Positions 9,319 through 18,095 of a stretch of DNA of 64,000 nucleotides are shown one piece after another. How positions within the stretch are numbered: the first letter of the stretch is position 1; each line of letters starts with the position of its first letter. The notes beneath the pieces are model-generated. The model searched no databases and was not told the origin of the DNA. It worked only from the letters and a program-made list of their open reading frames with translations. Made by a program: the position numbers and the translations under genes. This DNA is from JAPPHA01 sp965220985 (GTDB taxonomy: Bacteria; Pseudomonadota; Alphaproteobacteria; Rhodobacterales; Rhodobacteraceae), in the NCBI GenBank assembly GCA_965220985.1, contig OZ244854.1, positions 310,001 through 374,000 on the forward strand. Direction: 5' to 3'.

Positions 9319-9535
9319 TCGCTTCATCTCGGCTTAGCCGCTCACTGCTGGGCAACCGCCCCCGGAATTGCCCGAGCAAGGCCAGAACCTCGTCGGGCCG
9401 CCGATGGCGGGCGATCACCAGGCCTTCGTCACTGGCACGAACATCAATGCTGTCACCTTCCTTGAGACCAAGCTCTTGGACGAGCTCGGCGGGCAGGCGA
9501 ATGGCGAGTGAATTGCCCCATTTTGCGACTTTCAT
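9308..9535 (-). CDS. vapB: VapB-type antitoxin, AbrB/MazE-like DNA-binding fold
   Basis: A 75-residue protein beginning MKVAKWGNSLAIRLPAEL, the typical SpoVT/AbrB swapped-hairpin domain, followed by LGLKEGDSIDVRAS and a charged C-terminal tail that would wrap the toxin. The ATG at 9535 has a GGAGG 6 bases upstream, which decides the start over the in-frame ATG at 9547. The antitoxin should repress its own operon by binding the palindrome just upstream at 9556-9582. Confidence 0.9.
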   Translation of the reverse strand: MKVAKWGNSLAIRLPAELVQELGLKEGDSIDVRASDEGLVIARHRRPDEVLALLGQFRGRLPSSERLSRDEANER

Positions 9536-9555
9536 GAACGCCTCCATCGCTTTTC

Positions 9556-9582
9556 GGATATACAATTTAAGATTGTATATCC
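9556..9582. promoter_or_regulatory. Operator palindrome of the vapBC operon
   Basis: A perfect inverted repeat with 11-base arms, GGATATACAAT and ATTGTATATCC, separated by TTAAG. It sits 20 bases upstream of the vapB start and is much more AT-rich than its surroundings, as expected for an AbrB-type antitoxin operator overlapping the promoter. The core TATACAAT could itself serve as a -10 element. Confidence 0.8.
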
Positions 9583-9890
9583 TGCCAGCGCGGAGATCAA
9601 GCCAGATAAAGACCAAGAGTTGCAATTCGCAGGAAACCGGCAGCAACGAACGGGAAGTTGATCAAGCTCTCTGACACGGGGGCGCTCACCACGCGACACG
9701 GACCTGCCTGGGATCTTGCAATGGCGTTCTGCCGCTCCAGAGCGGCGTCATGTGCGTTACGTTGCGCCGATCCCCGCCAGCCGGGAACCGAAGGTCGCCA
9801 TGCACGGGCGACCTCGAAATCCCTGCCGTTGTCTTGCGCCTCGTCGGACACCCCCTTCGAGACGAGGGGCCGCGAAGCGCTTCGATCGCC
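9583..9890. other. Spacer between vapBC promoter and pnp 3' end, with stem-loops
   Basis: No gene is supported here. Two perfect short hairpins are visible: GCCGCT/AGCGGC at 9731-9746 (loop 4) and AGGTCGCC/GGCGACCT at 9792-9814 (loop 7). A third with 7-base arms, CCTCGTC/GACGAGG, lies just after the pnp stop (about 9839-9867). None has a U-tract on the minus strand, so they look like 3' processing or stabilising hairpins rather than canonical terminators. Confidence 0.5.
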
Positions 9891-12050
9891 TTACCTGCGA
9901 CGGCGCCGCCTGCGACCGCCGTCCCCATCAGCCTGGTGGGTTTCGCTCCCCGTCATCTGATCGACGACCTTCATGGACAGGCGGACCTTGCCGCGATCGT
10001 CCATCCCGAGAAACTTCACCTTCACTTCCTGGCCTTCGGTGAGCTCCTCGGATGGGTGCCCAAGGCGACGGTTCGCGATCTGGCTGATGTGAACAAGACC
10101 GTCGCGCTTTCCGAAGAAGTTCACGAACGCCCCGAAATCCATCAGCTTCACGACCTTGCCGGTGTAGATCGTTCCGGGCTCCGGTTCGGCCGCGATCTCC
10201 ATGATCATGGCGCGCGCCTTTTCGATCTGTGCCAGATCCGAACTCGCGATCTTGATCAGGCCGTCGTCATTGACGTCGACCTTGGCGCCGGACGTCTCGA
10301 CGATCTCGCGGATCACCTTGCCGCCGGACCCGATCACCTCCCGAATCTTCTCGGGATTGATCTGGATCGACTCGATGCGCGGTGCGTAAGCCGAGAACTC
10401 TCCGGCCTCGCTCAGCGCCTTGCTCATTTCGTCAAGAATGTGCAGGCGACCGCTGCGAGCCTGGTCGAGCGCCCTTTGCATGATCTCCTCGGTGATCCCT
10501 GCGACCTTGATGTCCATCTGCAGGGAGGTGATTCCCCTTTCGGTCCCGGCGACCTTGAAGTCCATGTCGCCCAGATGATCCTCGTCGCCGAGGATGTCGG
10601 TCAGAACCGCGAATTCGCCGTCCTTCTCGAGAATCAGCCCCATCGCGACGCCAGCAACTGGCGCCCGCAGCGGAACGCCCGCGTCCATCATCGAGAGAGA
10701 ACCGCCGCAAACCGTCGCCATCGACGACGATCCGTTGGACTCGGTGATGTCGGACACCACGCGGATCGTGTACGGGAAGTCCGTCGCCGACGGCAGCACC
10801 GCCTGCAACGCGCGCCATGCGAGCTTGCCATGGCCGATCTCGCGTCGGCCCGGCCCCATCGCCCTGCCGCACTCGCCGACCGAATACGGCGGAAAGTTGT
10901 AGTGCAGGAAGAACTTCGACCGGAACGTGCCGTGCAGCGCATCGATCAGTTGCTCGTCCTCGCCGGTTCCAAGCGTCGTGACGACCAGACTCTGGGTCTC
11001 CCCGCGCGTGAACAGCGCCGATCCGTGCGTTCGTGGCAAGAACCCGGTTTCGGAGGCGATCGAACGAACCTCGTCGAGCCCCCGCCCGTCGATCCGCCGC
11101 CCGGATTTCACGATATCGCCGCGGACCACCTCGGATTCGAGGCGCTTGATGCAGGCCCCGAGACCTTCGGGCGCCTCGGACTCGTCGCCCTGCACCGACA
11201 GGGCGATCGCCGCGCGCGCTGCAGAGATTGCGCTCACGCGTTCCTGCTTGTCGGTCAGTCCGAAGGCCGCGCGCATGTCGGTCTCGCCTGCCGCCTTGAC
11301 CGTCGCATACAGGTCCGAATGATCAGGAGGATTGAATTCAAACGGCTCCTTGGCTCCGGATTCCGCAAGCTCGATGATCATGTCGATGACCGGCTGCATC
11401 GCCTGATGCCCGAAGCTGACCGCACCGAGCATTTCCGCTTCCGACAGTTCGTAGGCTTCGGACTCGACCATCATCACCGCATCGCGGGTGCCGGCAACGA
11501 CAAGATCGAGGCGCTGCCTCGAATCCTCGCGAAGTTCGTGCATGTCGTCGACTGTGGGGTTCAGGACGTACTCGCCATCGACGTAACCGACGCGGCACCC
11601 GCCGATGGGTCCGAGGAACGGGACCCCCGACAGGGTCAATGCGGCAGACGCCGCGATCATGGCGACGATGTCCGGATCGTTCTGGAGGTCGTGCGACAGC
11701 ACTGTGAGCGTGACCTGGGTTTCATTCTTGAAGCCCGGAACGAACAGCGGGCGGATGGGTCGGTCGATCAGGCGCGCGGTCAGCGTCTCCTTCTCGGTCG
11801 GTCGCGCCTCGCGCTTGAAAAACCCTCCCGGCACCTTTCCGGCAGCGTAGTACTTTTCCTGGTAGTTGACCGTCAGCGGGAAGAAATCCAGATCGGTCCG
11901 TGGTGTCTTTGCGAAGACGACCGCCGCGAGGACGGTGGTTTCGCCGAGCGTGGCGACGACACTGGCGTCGGCCTGACGAGCGATCTTGCCCGTTTCGAGC
12001 GTGAGGGTTTCGCGCCCCCATGCAATTGATTTTCTGATTTCGTTGAACAT
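9891..12050 (-). CDS. pnp: Polynucleotide phosphorylase
   Basis: A 719-residue PNPase: two RNase PH domains (roughly 10-140 and 320-460) joined by a helical linker, then a KH domain (INPEKIREVIGSGGKVIREI) and an S1 domain (GTIYTGKVVKLMDFGAFVNF), ending in a basic tail of seven arginines. It degrades RNA 3' to 5' by phosphorolysis and is a core component of the degradosome. The start at 12050 gives MFNEIRKSIAWG, as in other alphaproteobacteria, with AGG upstream. It follows rpsO on the same strand after a 306-base spacer, the conserved rpsO-pnp pairing. pnp is commonly autoregulated through this leader. Confidence 0.97.
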   Translation of the reverse strand: MFNEIRKSIAWGRETLTLETGKIARQADASVVATLGETTVLAAVVFAKTPRTDLDFFPLTVNYQEKYYAAGKVPGGFFKREARPTEKETLTARLIDRPIRPLFVPGFKNETQVTLTVLSHDLQNDPDIVAMIAASAALTLSGVPFLGPIGGCRVGYVDGEYVLNPTVDDMHELREDSRQRLDLVVAGTRDAVMMVESEAYELSEAEMLGAVSFGHQAMQPVIDMIIELAESGAKEPFEFNPPDHSDLYATVKAAGETDMRAAFGLTDKQERVSAISAARAAIALSVQGDESEAPEGLGACIKRLESEVVRGDIVKSGRRIDGRGLDEVRSIASETGFLPRTHGSALFTRGETQSLVVTTLGTGEDEQLIDALHGTFRSKFFLHYNFPPYSVGECGRAMGPGRREIGHGKLAWRALQAVLPSATDFPYTIRVVSDITESNGSSSMATVCGGSLSMMDAGVPLRAPVAGVAMGLILEKDGEFAVLTDILGDEDHLGDMDFKVAGTERGITSLQMDIKVAGITEEIMQRALDQARSGRLHILDEMSKALSEAGEFSAYAPRIESIQINPEKIREVIGSGGKVIREIVETSGAKVDVNDDGLIKIASSDLAQIEKARAMIMEIAAEPEPGTIYTGKVVKLMDFGAFVNFFGKRDGLVHISQIANRRLGHPSEELTEGQEVKVKFLGMDDRGKVRLSMKVVDQMTGSETHQADGDGGRRRRRRR

Positions 12051-12356
12051 CCGTTTTACCTGATTTCGTTTCTTTCGTTCGTGTTCCACGACGACCCGTT
12101 GGTCGCCGCATGGTGATCGTCCCGCGCTTCAATCCACGGCATGGCTGATTCGAGGATGTGGACCTCTTGCGCCATGCCATGAATCGAACTGTGGGATTCT
12201 TTCATGTCCTCGAAGGCTCGGTTTCGCGTGTCCGAGCGGCACGCCGTCACGGGTATGAGACCACACCCCGGCAGCGGCGCCATCGCCTATTGACCGTCAT
12301 TCCTGGGACCCTGTCAGGGCCGCGAACTGAACGGCCGGTTTCGATGCCAACTGACG
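12051..12356. other. rpsO-pnp intergenic leader
   Basis: No protein gene is seen. In other bacteria this spacer holds the rpsO terminator and the RNase III-processed pnp leader. A small stem, GACCCTG/CAGGGcC-like around 12305-12322, lies about 40 bases after the rpsO stop, without a U-run. No further structure is called. Confidence 0.4.
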
Positions 12357-12626
12357 TCAACGTCGAATTCCGAGGCGCTTGATCAGCGATTTGTATCTGT
12401 CTTCATCGTTGCCTTTGACATAGTCGAGCAGTTTTCTGCGCTTCGCGACGAGTCTGAGAAGGCCTCGACGCGAGTGATTGTCCTTCTTGTGGGTCTTGAA
12501 ATGCTCGGTCAGCGTCGAAATCCGCGACGTGAGAATGGCCACCTGGACCTCCGGCGAACCGGTATCTCCGTCTTTCGTTGCATATTCCTTGATCAACTCG
12601 GACTTGAGTTCGGGAGTGATCGACAT
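12357..12626 (-). CDS. rpsO: 30S ribosomal protein S15
   Basis: An 89-residue protein, the standard S15 length, beginning MSITPELKSELIKEYA and containing the diagnostic GDTGSPEVQVAILTSRI and HKKDNHSRRGLLRLVAKRR. S15 binds 16S rRNA early in small-subunit assembly and helps form bridges to the 50S subunit. The ATG at 12626 is preceded by AAGGAG. Transcribed toward pnp. Confidence 0.98.
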   Translation of the reverse strand: MSITPELKSELIKEYATKDGDTGSPEVQVAILTSRISTLTEHFKTHKKDNHSRRGLLRLVAKRRKLLDYVKGNDEDRYKSLIKRLGIRR

Positions 12627-12844
12627 CGCTTGCTCCTTTTCACTGGATACAGCGGCACGAGCCAGGATGTCGTCCAGCAAGGCCATGGGAGAAAAAGCGG
12701 TCATGCGGGCGTGCCGCTGACCAGAGATAGCGGGCCTATAAACATGTTTTTTGGCAGGCGAAAGAGGAAAACTCACGCCGCGCGAAAGACGATCGCTCGT
12801 TGCCAGGACCATTTCCGGAGACAAATGCGGCACAGCCCGCCGGT

Positions 12845-13708
12845 TCAATGGGCAGTTCTCACGCATGCCATCATCGAAGATTGCGAACCGGACATTCTCG
12901 GATGCTGGTCCGAACGCGGACAGTTCCGATCGGTCGCGGGGATTCGGGCGGACCCGACGGTCGGCCCCGGAATCCTCAGGACCGGCATTCGCCTCAAAAC
13001 CCGCAACCGCGAAAACAGCGCGATGTCCGTGACGCGATCAGCGGGCACGTCGAGCTCGAGAAAACACAGCCCCCCAACAAGAAAGTGACGGCCGATCTCC
13101 GCGTCCACATCCTGGCTGTCGAGGAAGGCGACAAACGACTGCAATATGGACGGTCCGCGCGCAGCGGAATGCAGCACAACTTCCACGGTCACGCGCCCTT
13201 CATCCGCGAAGCTCCCCTTGATCTTGGATTGCGGCAATGGTGCCGACACCTCTTCGACGGACAGGAGTGACCGTGCGCTGTGCCGGTCGGAGCGCCAGTC
13301 GGGCAGTTGTTGGCTCCAGTTCCGGATGTCGTCTCGGTGTCCGATTGCAAACAGTTCCGTCGTGATGACCTCACGGGATGCCCTGCCCTGAGCCCGTTTG
13401 TCAGGTGACATGGCCCTGGGCCTGCTGCCAACGACCTCGATTCCCACGTCCTGCATGAGCGCCTCAGGAAAACCCGACTTCGCGGCGTCATCGGGATCGA
13501 GAGTCAGCGAAATCTCCGCCTCATCGCCGGGACACGCTTCCAAGGGCAGTTCATCGATCCGCGATGATGTTTCCGCGACCATTGGCGAGAGCCGATCGCG
13601 CGCCTCTTCGAATGTGCGGGGCGAAACCTTCGGTGCGCCTCCACCACCGACATCGATTTCGCCGGCAAGGCGCTCGCCGTTGCTCAGGAGAAAACTGTTC
13701 ATGCCCAT
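12845..13708 (-). pseudogene. Truncated, frameshifted subtilisin-like (S8) protease gene, N-terminal remnant
   Basis: The 287-codon frame resembles the N-terminal domain of a group of large bacterial S8 peptidases: MNSFLLSNGERLAGEI at the start, then FPEALMQDVGIEVVGSRPR, TTELFAIGHRDDIRNW and DVPADRVTDIALFSRLRVLRRMP. Just past this point the reading frame is lost. In the next minus frame, about 12860-12920, the sequence reads SENVRFAIFDDGM, which fits the strand carrying the catalytic Asp (usual pattern V-A-V-F-D-G-G). After that nothing subtilase-like follows, so the His and Ser parts of the catalytic domain are deleted; rpsO begins about 220 bases further on. In intact systems such proteases usually sit beside an AAA ATPase gene, which is absent here. 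Family assignment is from memory of the motif order and is moderately sure. Confidence 0.6.
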
Positions 13709-13780
13709 CAGGTCGTGCTCAGTTCAGCAAGGTCTTGCTGTCGTACAAGTCCATTCGGGTCGTATCGCGAGCTGTACCGG

Positions 13781-14614
13781 TCAATCGTTTGACTCTCCCG
13801 GGGTCGCGATTCCGAGAACATTGGTCATGTCGTACAGGCCCGACGGCTGACCCTGCCCCCACAGGGCTGCCTTCAGTGCCCCTCGGGCGAATATCCGCCG
13901 ATCGCTCGCGAGATGTCGCAGAACGATCCGCTCGCCGTCAGCCGCAAAGATGACGTCATGCTCGCCGACAACGTCACCGCCACGCACGACGCTGAATCCG
14001 ATGCCACCACGCGGCCTCGGCCCGGTGATTCCGTCCCGCCCCCTGATCTCGACCTCTGTCAGTTCTCGGCCGCGCCCTTCGGCGGCCGCGCGTCCCAGCA
14101 TGAGCGCCGTTCCCGACGGTGCATCGACCTTGTGCCGGTGATGGGACTCAAAAACCTCGATGTCGAAGTCCTCGTCGAGCGCTGCCGCAACCTGTTTCGT
14201 GATCTGGACAAGCAGGTTCACGCCAAGGCTCATGTTGCCCGCGACAATGACCGGTGCGTGATAGGCGGCGGCGGCAATTCGCTTGTGATCGCCTTCACCA
14301 AGACCCGTCGTGCCGATCACGTGAACGGCCCGAGCCTGCGCCGCGAGTTCCGCATGAGCGACCGATGACGCCGGAGAGGTGAAGTCGATGATGGCCTGCG
14401 ATCGCGCGATGACCTCGAGCGGATCATCGCTGACCTCGATGCCAATCGGAGCGCCACCCATGCAGGTTCCGAGATCTTGGCCCACCCAGTCGTGTCCGGG
14501 ACGTTCGGTCGCACCTGCAAGGAATGCCCGATCGTCCGACTGAATGATCTCGATCACCATCTGACCCATGCGGCCCGCAACGCCGACGACGGTGACGGCT
14601 GTTTGATCGGACAT
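13781..14614 (-). CDS. dapB: 4-hydroxy-tetrahydrodipicolinate reductase
   Basis: A 277-residue DapB. The nucleotide-binding motif GVAGRMG is at residues 11-17, the active-site motif ESHHRHKVDAPSGTAL near 160, and the C-terminal domain motif GDVVGEHDVIFAADGERI is present. It reduces 4-hydroxy-tetrahydrodipicolinate with NAD(P)H on the way to diaminopimelate and lysine. Start at 14614 has GGAGG with 5 bases spacing. The gene diverges from rbfA across 147 bases. Confidence 0.97.
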   Translation of the reverse strand: MSDQTAVTVVGVAGRMGQMVIEIIQSDDRAFLAGATERPGHDWVGQDLGTCMGGAPIGIEVSDDPLEVIARSQAIIDFTSPASSVAHAELAAQARAVHVIGTTGLGEGDHKRIAAAAYHAPVIVAGNMSLGVNLLVQITKQVAAALDEDFDIEVFESHHRHKVDAPSGTALMLGRAAAEGRGRELTEVEIRGRDGITGPRPRGGIGFSVVRGGDVVGEHDVIFAADGERIVLRHLASDRRIFARGALKAALWGQGQPSGLYDMTNVLGIATPGESND

Positions 14615-14761
14615 GAGGACCTCCGTGTTTAACGCGATGAATGCGACCGCCACCGGGGATGCGGCGTTCGCGCGGCAGAGCCATGACGCAAAATCGGAGC
14701 ATCGGCAAGGCTTGCGTGAATCGCTCGAAGGGGTAGATTGCCCGCAATTCGGGAGGTGAAC
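14615..14761. promoter_or_regulatory. Divergent promoter region of dapB and rbfA-truB
   Basis: A 147-base spacer between two divergent start codons, each with a strong GGAGG ribosome-binding site. It must carry both promoters; I could not assign -35/-10 elements with confidence. Confidence 0.5.
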
Positions 14762-15151
14762 ATGGCAAGACATGCACGGTCGGCAGCGCCGAGCCAAAGA
14801 CAGTTGCGCGTCGGCGAGTTGCTCAGGCGGGCGATTTCCGAAACCCTTTCGAGGGAGACGCTGTACGAACCCGAGCTTTCGGGAGCTTCGGTCACGGTCA
14901 GCGAGGTTCGATTGTCGAGCGACCTGCGCCAGGCCCGGGTCTACGTGCTTCCGCTCGGAGGCCAGCAGGTCGACGAGGTTGTCGACGCGCTCAATCGCAA
15001 TCGATCCGAGTTGAGGCGTCACGTCAATCGTGCCGTCAAGCTCAAGTTCTCGCCGAATCTCAAGTTTGTTCCGGACACCTCCTTCGACAGAATGGACGAA
15101 ACGCGCCGCTTGCTGGAACTGGAAACGGTTCGCCGCGATATCATGGCCTGA
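14762..15151 (+). CDS. rbfA: Ribosome-binding factor A
   Basis: A 129-residue RbfA. After MARHARSAAPSQRQLRVGEL come the conserved RRAISETL and VTVSEVRLSSDLRQARVYV, then LKFSPNLKFVPDTSFDR, all typical of the KH-like RbfA fold. It binds the 30S subunit and assists 16S 5'-end maturation, and is important in the cold. GGGAGGTGAAC directly precedes the ATG at 14762. It is followed at 17 bases by truB. Confidence 0.96.
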   Translation: MARHARSAAPSQRQLRVGELLRRAISETLSRETLYEPELSGASVTVSEVRLSSDLRQARVYVLPLGGQQVDEVVDALNRNRSELRRHVNRAVKLKFSPNLKFVPDTSFDRMDETRRLLELETVRRDIMA

Positions 15152-15167
15152 CGGGGGCATGGCGAGC

Positions 15168-16088
15168 ATGAACGCCCGCAGCACCGTTTCTCGCGGAACC
15201 GGGACCGATGGGTGGGTCATCCTCGACAAGCCTGTCGGCGTGACGTCGACCCGCGCCGTCTCGATGGTCAGGCGCGCCTATGCAACACGCAAGGCCGGGC
15301 ATGCTGGAACGCTCGACCCGGCTGCATCAGGGGTACTCCCGATCGCCCTCGGAGCGGCGACCAAGACCGTGCCCTACGTGATGAATGCGGACAAGAGCTA
15401 TCGCTTCACCATGCGGATCGGTCAGGAGACCGACACGGATGATGGCGAGGGCTCGATCGTGGACGAATCCTCAAGTCGTCCGACCGATGAGGACCTGCGA
15501 CAGGCGGCAGCCGATTTCGTTGGCGAAATCGATCAGACCCCGCCCGCTTATTCGGCCATCAAGATCGACGGCAAGCGCGCCTACGCGCTCGCAAGATCCG
15601 GCAAGACGCCCGAGGTTTCCGCGCGAAAGGTCAGGATCGATCGCATCGCCCTGCTGGAGCGCCCGGACCCCGATCACGCCGAATTCGAGATGGACTGCGG
15701 AAAAGGCGCCTATGTCCGTGCGCTGGCACGGGATCTCGGTCGCGTGCTCGGCTGCCTCGGACATGCCAGCGCGATCAGGCGCCTGCAGAGCGGGCCGTTT
15801 TCGCTCGACCAGGCTGTCACTCTGGATGAGCTCGACTCATCCGACGGGGACGAGTTGGCGCGGCACTTGCTCAAGCCCGAGGCCGGTCTTGCCGGCATTC
15901 CCCGCGTCGACTGCACGCCCGCTGAAGCGGCGCTCGTCAAGCACGGAGGATCGATTCCCTGTCATGGCTCCCAACTTCAACCGGGAACGACAGTCTGGAT
16001 CGCCGATGCGGATCGGCTGATTGCAATCGCGTCAGTCCGTGACGACCGGCTGCACCCTGCCCGCGTTCTGGTGAGCGCCGGATCATGA
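15168..16088 (+). CDS. truB: tRNA pseudouridine(55) synthase
   Basis: A 306-residue TruB. The catalytic Asp50 lies in KAGHAGTLDPAASGVL; GWVILDKPVGVTS and the downstream QTPPAYSAIKIDGKRAY and KGAYVRALARDLG are family hallmarks. It makes pseudouridine at position 55 in the T-loop of tRNAs. ATG 15168 is preferred because the G-rich run at 15153-15157 is well spaced from it and only one base from the other in-frame ATG at 15159. Its stop overlaps the start of the next gene (ATGA at 16085). Confidence 0.96.
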   Translation: MNARSTVSRGTGTDGWVILDKPVGVTSTRAVSMVRRAYATRKAGHAGTLDPAASGVLPIALGAATKTVPYVMNADKSYRFTMRIGQETDTDDGEGSIVDESSSRPTDEDLRQAAADFVGEIDQTPPAYSAIKIDGKRAYALARSGKTPEVSARKVRIDRIALLERPDPDHAEFEMDCGKGAYVRALARDLGRVLGCLGHASAIRRLQSGPFSLDQAVTLDELDSSDGDELARHLLKPEAGLAGIPRVDCTPAEAALVKHGGSIPCHGSQLQPGTTVWIADADRLIAIASVRDDRLHPARVLVSAGS

Positions 16089-16615
16089 TCTCCCGGCACC
16101 TTTGCCAGGCGGGCGTGTCGTCAGTCGCCGACTACTCGGATTGCGAGCGCTATCGCTACAGCCTGACGCGCGTGTGGAATTCCGATCAGCCGCCAGCGTT
16201 GTTCATCATGCTGAATCCGTCGACAGCAACGGAGTTGGCGAATGATCCGACCGTCGAGCGATGCGAACGCAGGGCCCGCAAGTTGGGACACGGCGCTTTC
16301 AGGGTCTGCAACATATTTGCCTGGCGCAGCACAGATCCGCGTGAACTCGCGCGTCAGTCGGATCCGGTCGGACCGGACAATGACCAGGCAATTCTTGAAG
16401 GATGCGAATGGGCACGGCAGGATCCGAACGGCATGATTGTCTGCGCGTGGGGCAATCACGGATCACTGCTCGATCGGGGAAGAGCCGTTGAACGTCTGTT
16501 GCGTCGCACCGGAGCCGCCCTTCACCACCTCGGACTGACCGCAACGGGCCATCCTCGTCATCCGCTCTACATCGGCTACGCCCGGTCGCTCGAGTCATGG
16601 GTGCTGGAACAGTGA
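16085..16615 (+). CDS. DUF1643 domain protein, translationally coupled to truB
   Basis: A 176-residue protein with the DUF1643 signature: YRYSLTRVWNSDQPPALFIMLNPSTATELANDPTVERC, then FRVCNIFAWRSTDP and a C-terminal GHPRHPLYIGY. The function of the family is not known. The start codon overlaps the truB stop by four bases (ATGA), so both are made from one transcript, which hints at a link to RNA or nucleotide metabolism but does not prove it. (The quoted motifs are the conserved family blocks.). Confidence 0.85.
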   Translation: MISRHLCQAGVSSVADYSDCERYRYSLTRVWNSDQPPALFIMLNPSTATELANDPTVERCERRARKLGHGAFRVCNIFAWRSTDPRELARQSDPVGPDNDQAILEGCEWARQDPNGMIVCAWGNHGSLLDRGRAVERLLRRTGAALHHLGLTATGHPRHPLYIGYARSLESWVLEQ

Positions 16616-16778
16616 TCAGCCCCGCACGCGGCGCGGGTGGAGCACGATGTCTCCCCGCCGCGATCAATGATCGCATCACGCGAACAGGCATTGCCGGCTC
16701 GAGCGAAATTCCCTTCATGGCAAACGAATTGGACAGGAGCGCCAGGGGCCGTTCTCTGAGATGGCGGAGCGCTCAGTG

Positions 16779-17660
16779 ATGCTGGGATACAGAACCGGAA
16801 TTTTCTGCGTCATGGTCGCGGGCATGTTCTGGTCCTTGATGGGGCTCGCCATTCGATTGGTCGACTCGGCCACGGTCTGGCAAATCCTCCTGTACCGGTC
16901 GCTCGGCCTGATCCCGGTACTCTTTCTCTTCATTGCCCTGCGTTCTGGACGATCGCCTGTCGCGACAATCCGGGAAGCTGGTCTTCCGGCGGTGGTGGGT
17001 GCCGCCGGACTTGTGGCTGCATTTGCCGGCGGCATTTTCTCGATCCAGTTGACGACCGTGGCCAATGCAGTCTTCATCTTTGCCACCGCTCCCCTCTTTA
17101 CTGCCGTCCTCGCCTGGCCGATCCTTGGTGAGCGTGTCGGGCGGCGAACCTGGATTGCTGTCGTGGTCGGGCTCGTGGGCGTCATCGTCATGGTCAACGA
17201 CGGGATCGCCCGTGGAGCATTTGCCGGCAATATTGCTGCCCTGGTCTCGGCCCTCGGATTTGCCGCATTCACTCTGTCGCTCCGCTGGGGACGCTATTCG
17301 GACATGGCGTCGTCCGTACTTCTTGCAGGCGTCATGTCGCTGGCAGTCGCGGGCGCGATGTGCCTCGCACAACAGGACTCTTTCATCATCAGTTTCCACG
17401 ACGCCGCGATTTCGCTGCTCATGGGGGCCGGACTGCTCGGCTGCGGTCTCACGATCTACACCATTGGCAGCCGCAGCGTTCCAGCGGCCGAACTGGCGCT
17501 GCTGGCCATGACGGAGGTTCTGCTCGCACCGGTTTGGGTCTGGATCGTCCTCGGCGAAACCGCCGGTCTCTGGACCCTGCTCGGCGGCGCAATCCTCATG
17601 AGCGCGATCGCGGGCAATGCACTTGTCGGAATCAGATACCTGCCTCCGGACCATGCCTGA
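16779..17660 (+). CDS. EamA/DMT-superfamily transporter
   Basis: A 293-residue membrane protein with ten predicted hydrophobic segments arranged as two EamA repeats (MFWSLMGLAIRLVDSATVW in the first, LLAPVWVWIVLGETAGLWT in the second). The second repeat ends with the usual GGAILMSAIAGNAL helix. Drug/metabolite exporters of this type move amino acids, nucleotides or other small solutes; the substrate is not predictable. ATG 16779 is chosen because GGAG lies 9 bases upstream; an in-frame ATG at 16761 would add six residues. Confidence 0.85.
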   Translation: MLGYRTGIFCVMVAGMFWSLMGLAIRLVDSATVWQILLYRSLGLIPVLFLFIALRSGRSPVATIREAGLPAVVGAAGLVAAFAGGIFSIQLTTVANAVFIFATAPLFTAVLAWPILGERVGRRTWIAVVVGLVGVIVMVNDGIARGAFAGNIAALVSALGFAAFTLSLRWGRYSDMASSVLLAGVMSLAVAGAMCLAQQDSFIISFHDAAISLLMGAGLLGCGLTIYTIGSRSVPAAELALLAMTEVLLAPVWVWIVLGETAGLWTLLGGAILMSAIAGNALVGIRYLPPDHA

Positions 17661-17759
17661 AACGCGACCCGTCGAAACGGCTCAAACAACAAGTGATCCG
17701 GCTGCAAACTCGAACGCGGCGGTGAACTGGAATTCCGGCGCGGCAAACGCTGTCAGCGT

Positions 17760-17966
17760 TCAGAAGTCCCGCGTGATCCCATCTTTTTGCCAATCGCCGA
17801 ATCGGGTTGGTTCGGGACCGTCGGGCCCGCCGACCTCGATAGGTCGCGTGTCGTTGGCGTCTGGCTTCCGGCGCTTCTCGGCCTCGGCAATCGCGCGGCG
17901 CCCAGCTTCCCGTATCCGGCGTTTCCGTGCATCATCACTGGCGTCTCGATCAGATCGATCATTCAT
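17760..17966 (-). CDS. DUF1674 protein, SDHAF4-like succinate dehydrogenase assembly factor
   Basis: A 68-residue protein ending VGGPDGPEPTRFGDWQKDG followed by ITRDF, the diagnostic DUF1674 C-terminus shared with mitochondrial SDHAF4/Sdh8. The mitochondrial homologue binds flavinylated SdhA during assembly of succinate dehydrogenase; a similar chaperone role is inferred here. The N-terminal half is charged and probably disordered. In many alphaproteobacteria this small gene sits near rsmB, as here (divergent, 129 bases apart). Confidence 0.88.
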   Translation of the reverse strand: MNDRSDRDASDDARKRRIREAGRRAIAEAEKRRKPDANDTRPIEVGGPDGPEPTRFGDWQKDGITRDF

Positions 17967-18095
17967 GCGGAATCTCCTCGGCCCGACTGGTGGCCTTGTA
18001 GCTCACGCATCAACGCAGTGCACGCCAACAGGTAACCTAATTTGCAGGAACTGTCGTTCAGGCCACTGCAAAATTGCTTACCCCCGAGTTGGTCA

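Noticed and set aside
9750..12029. A 759-codon plus frame opposite pnp
   Set aside because: Antisense shadow of PNPase, whose domains are all present on the minus strand.
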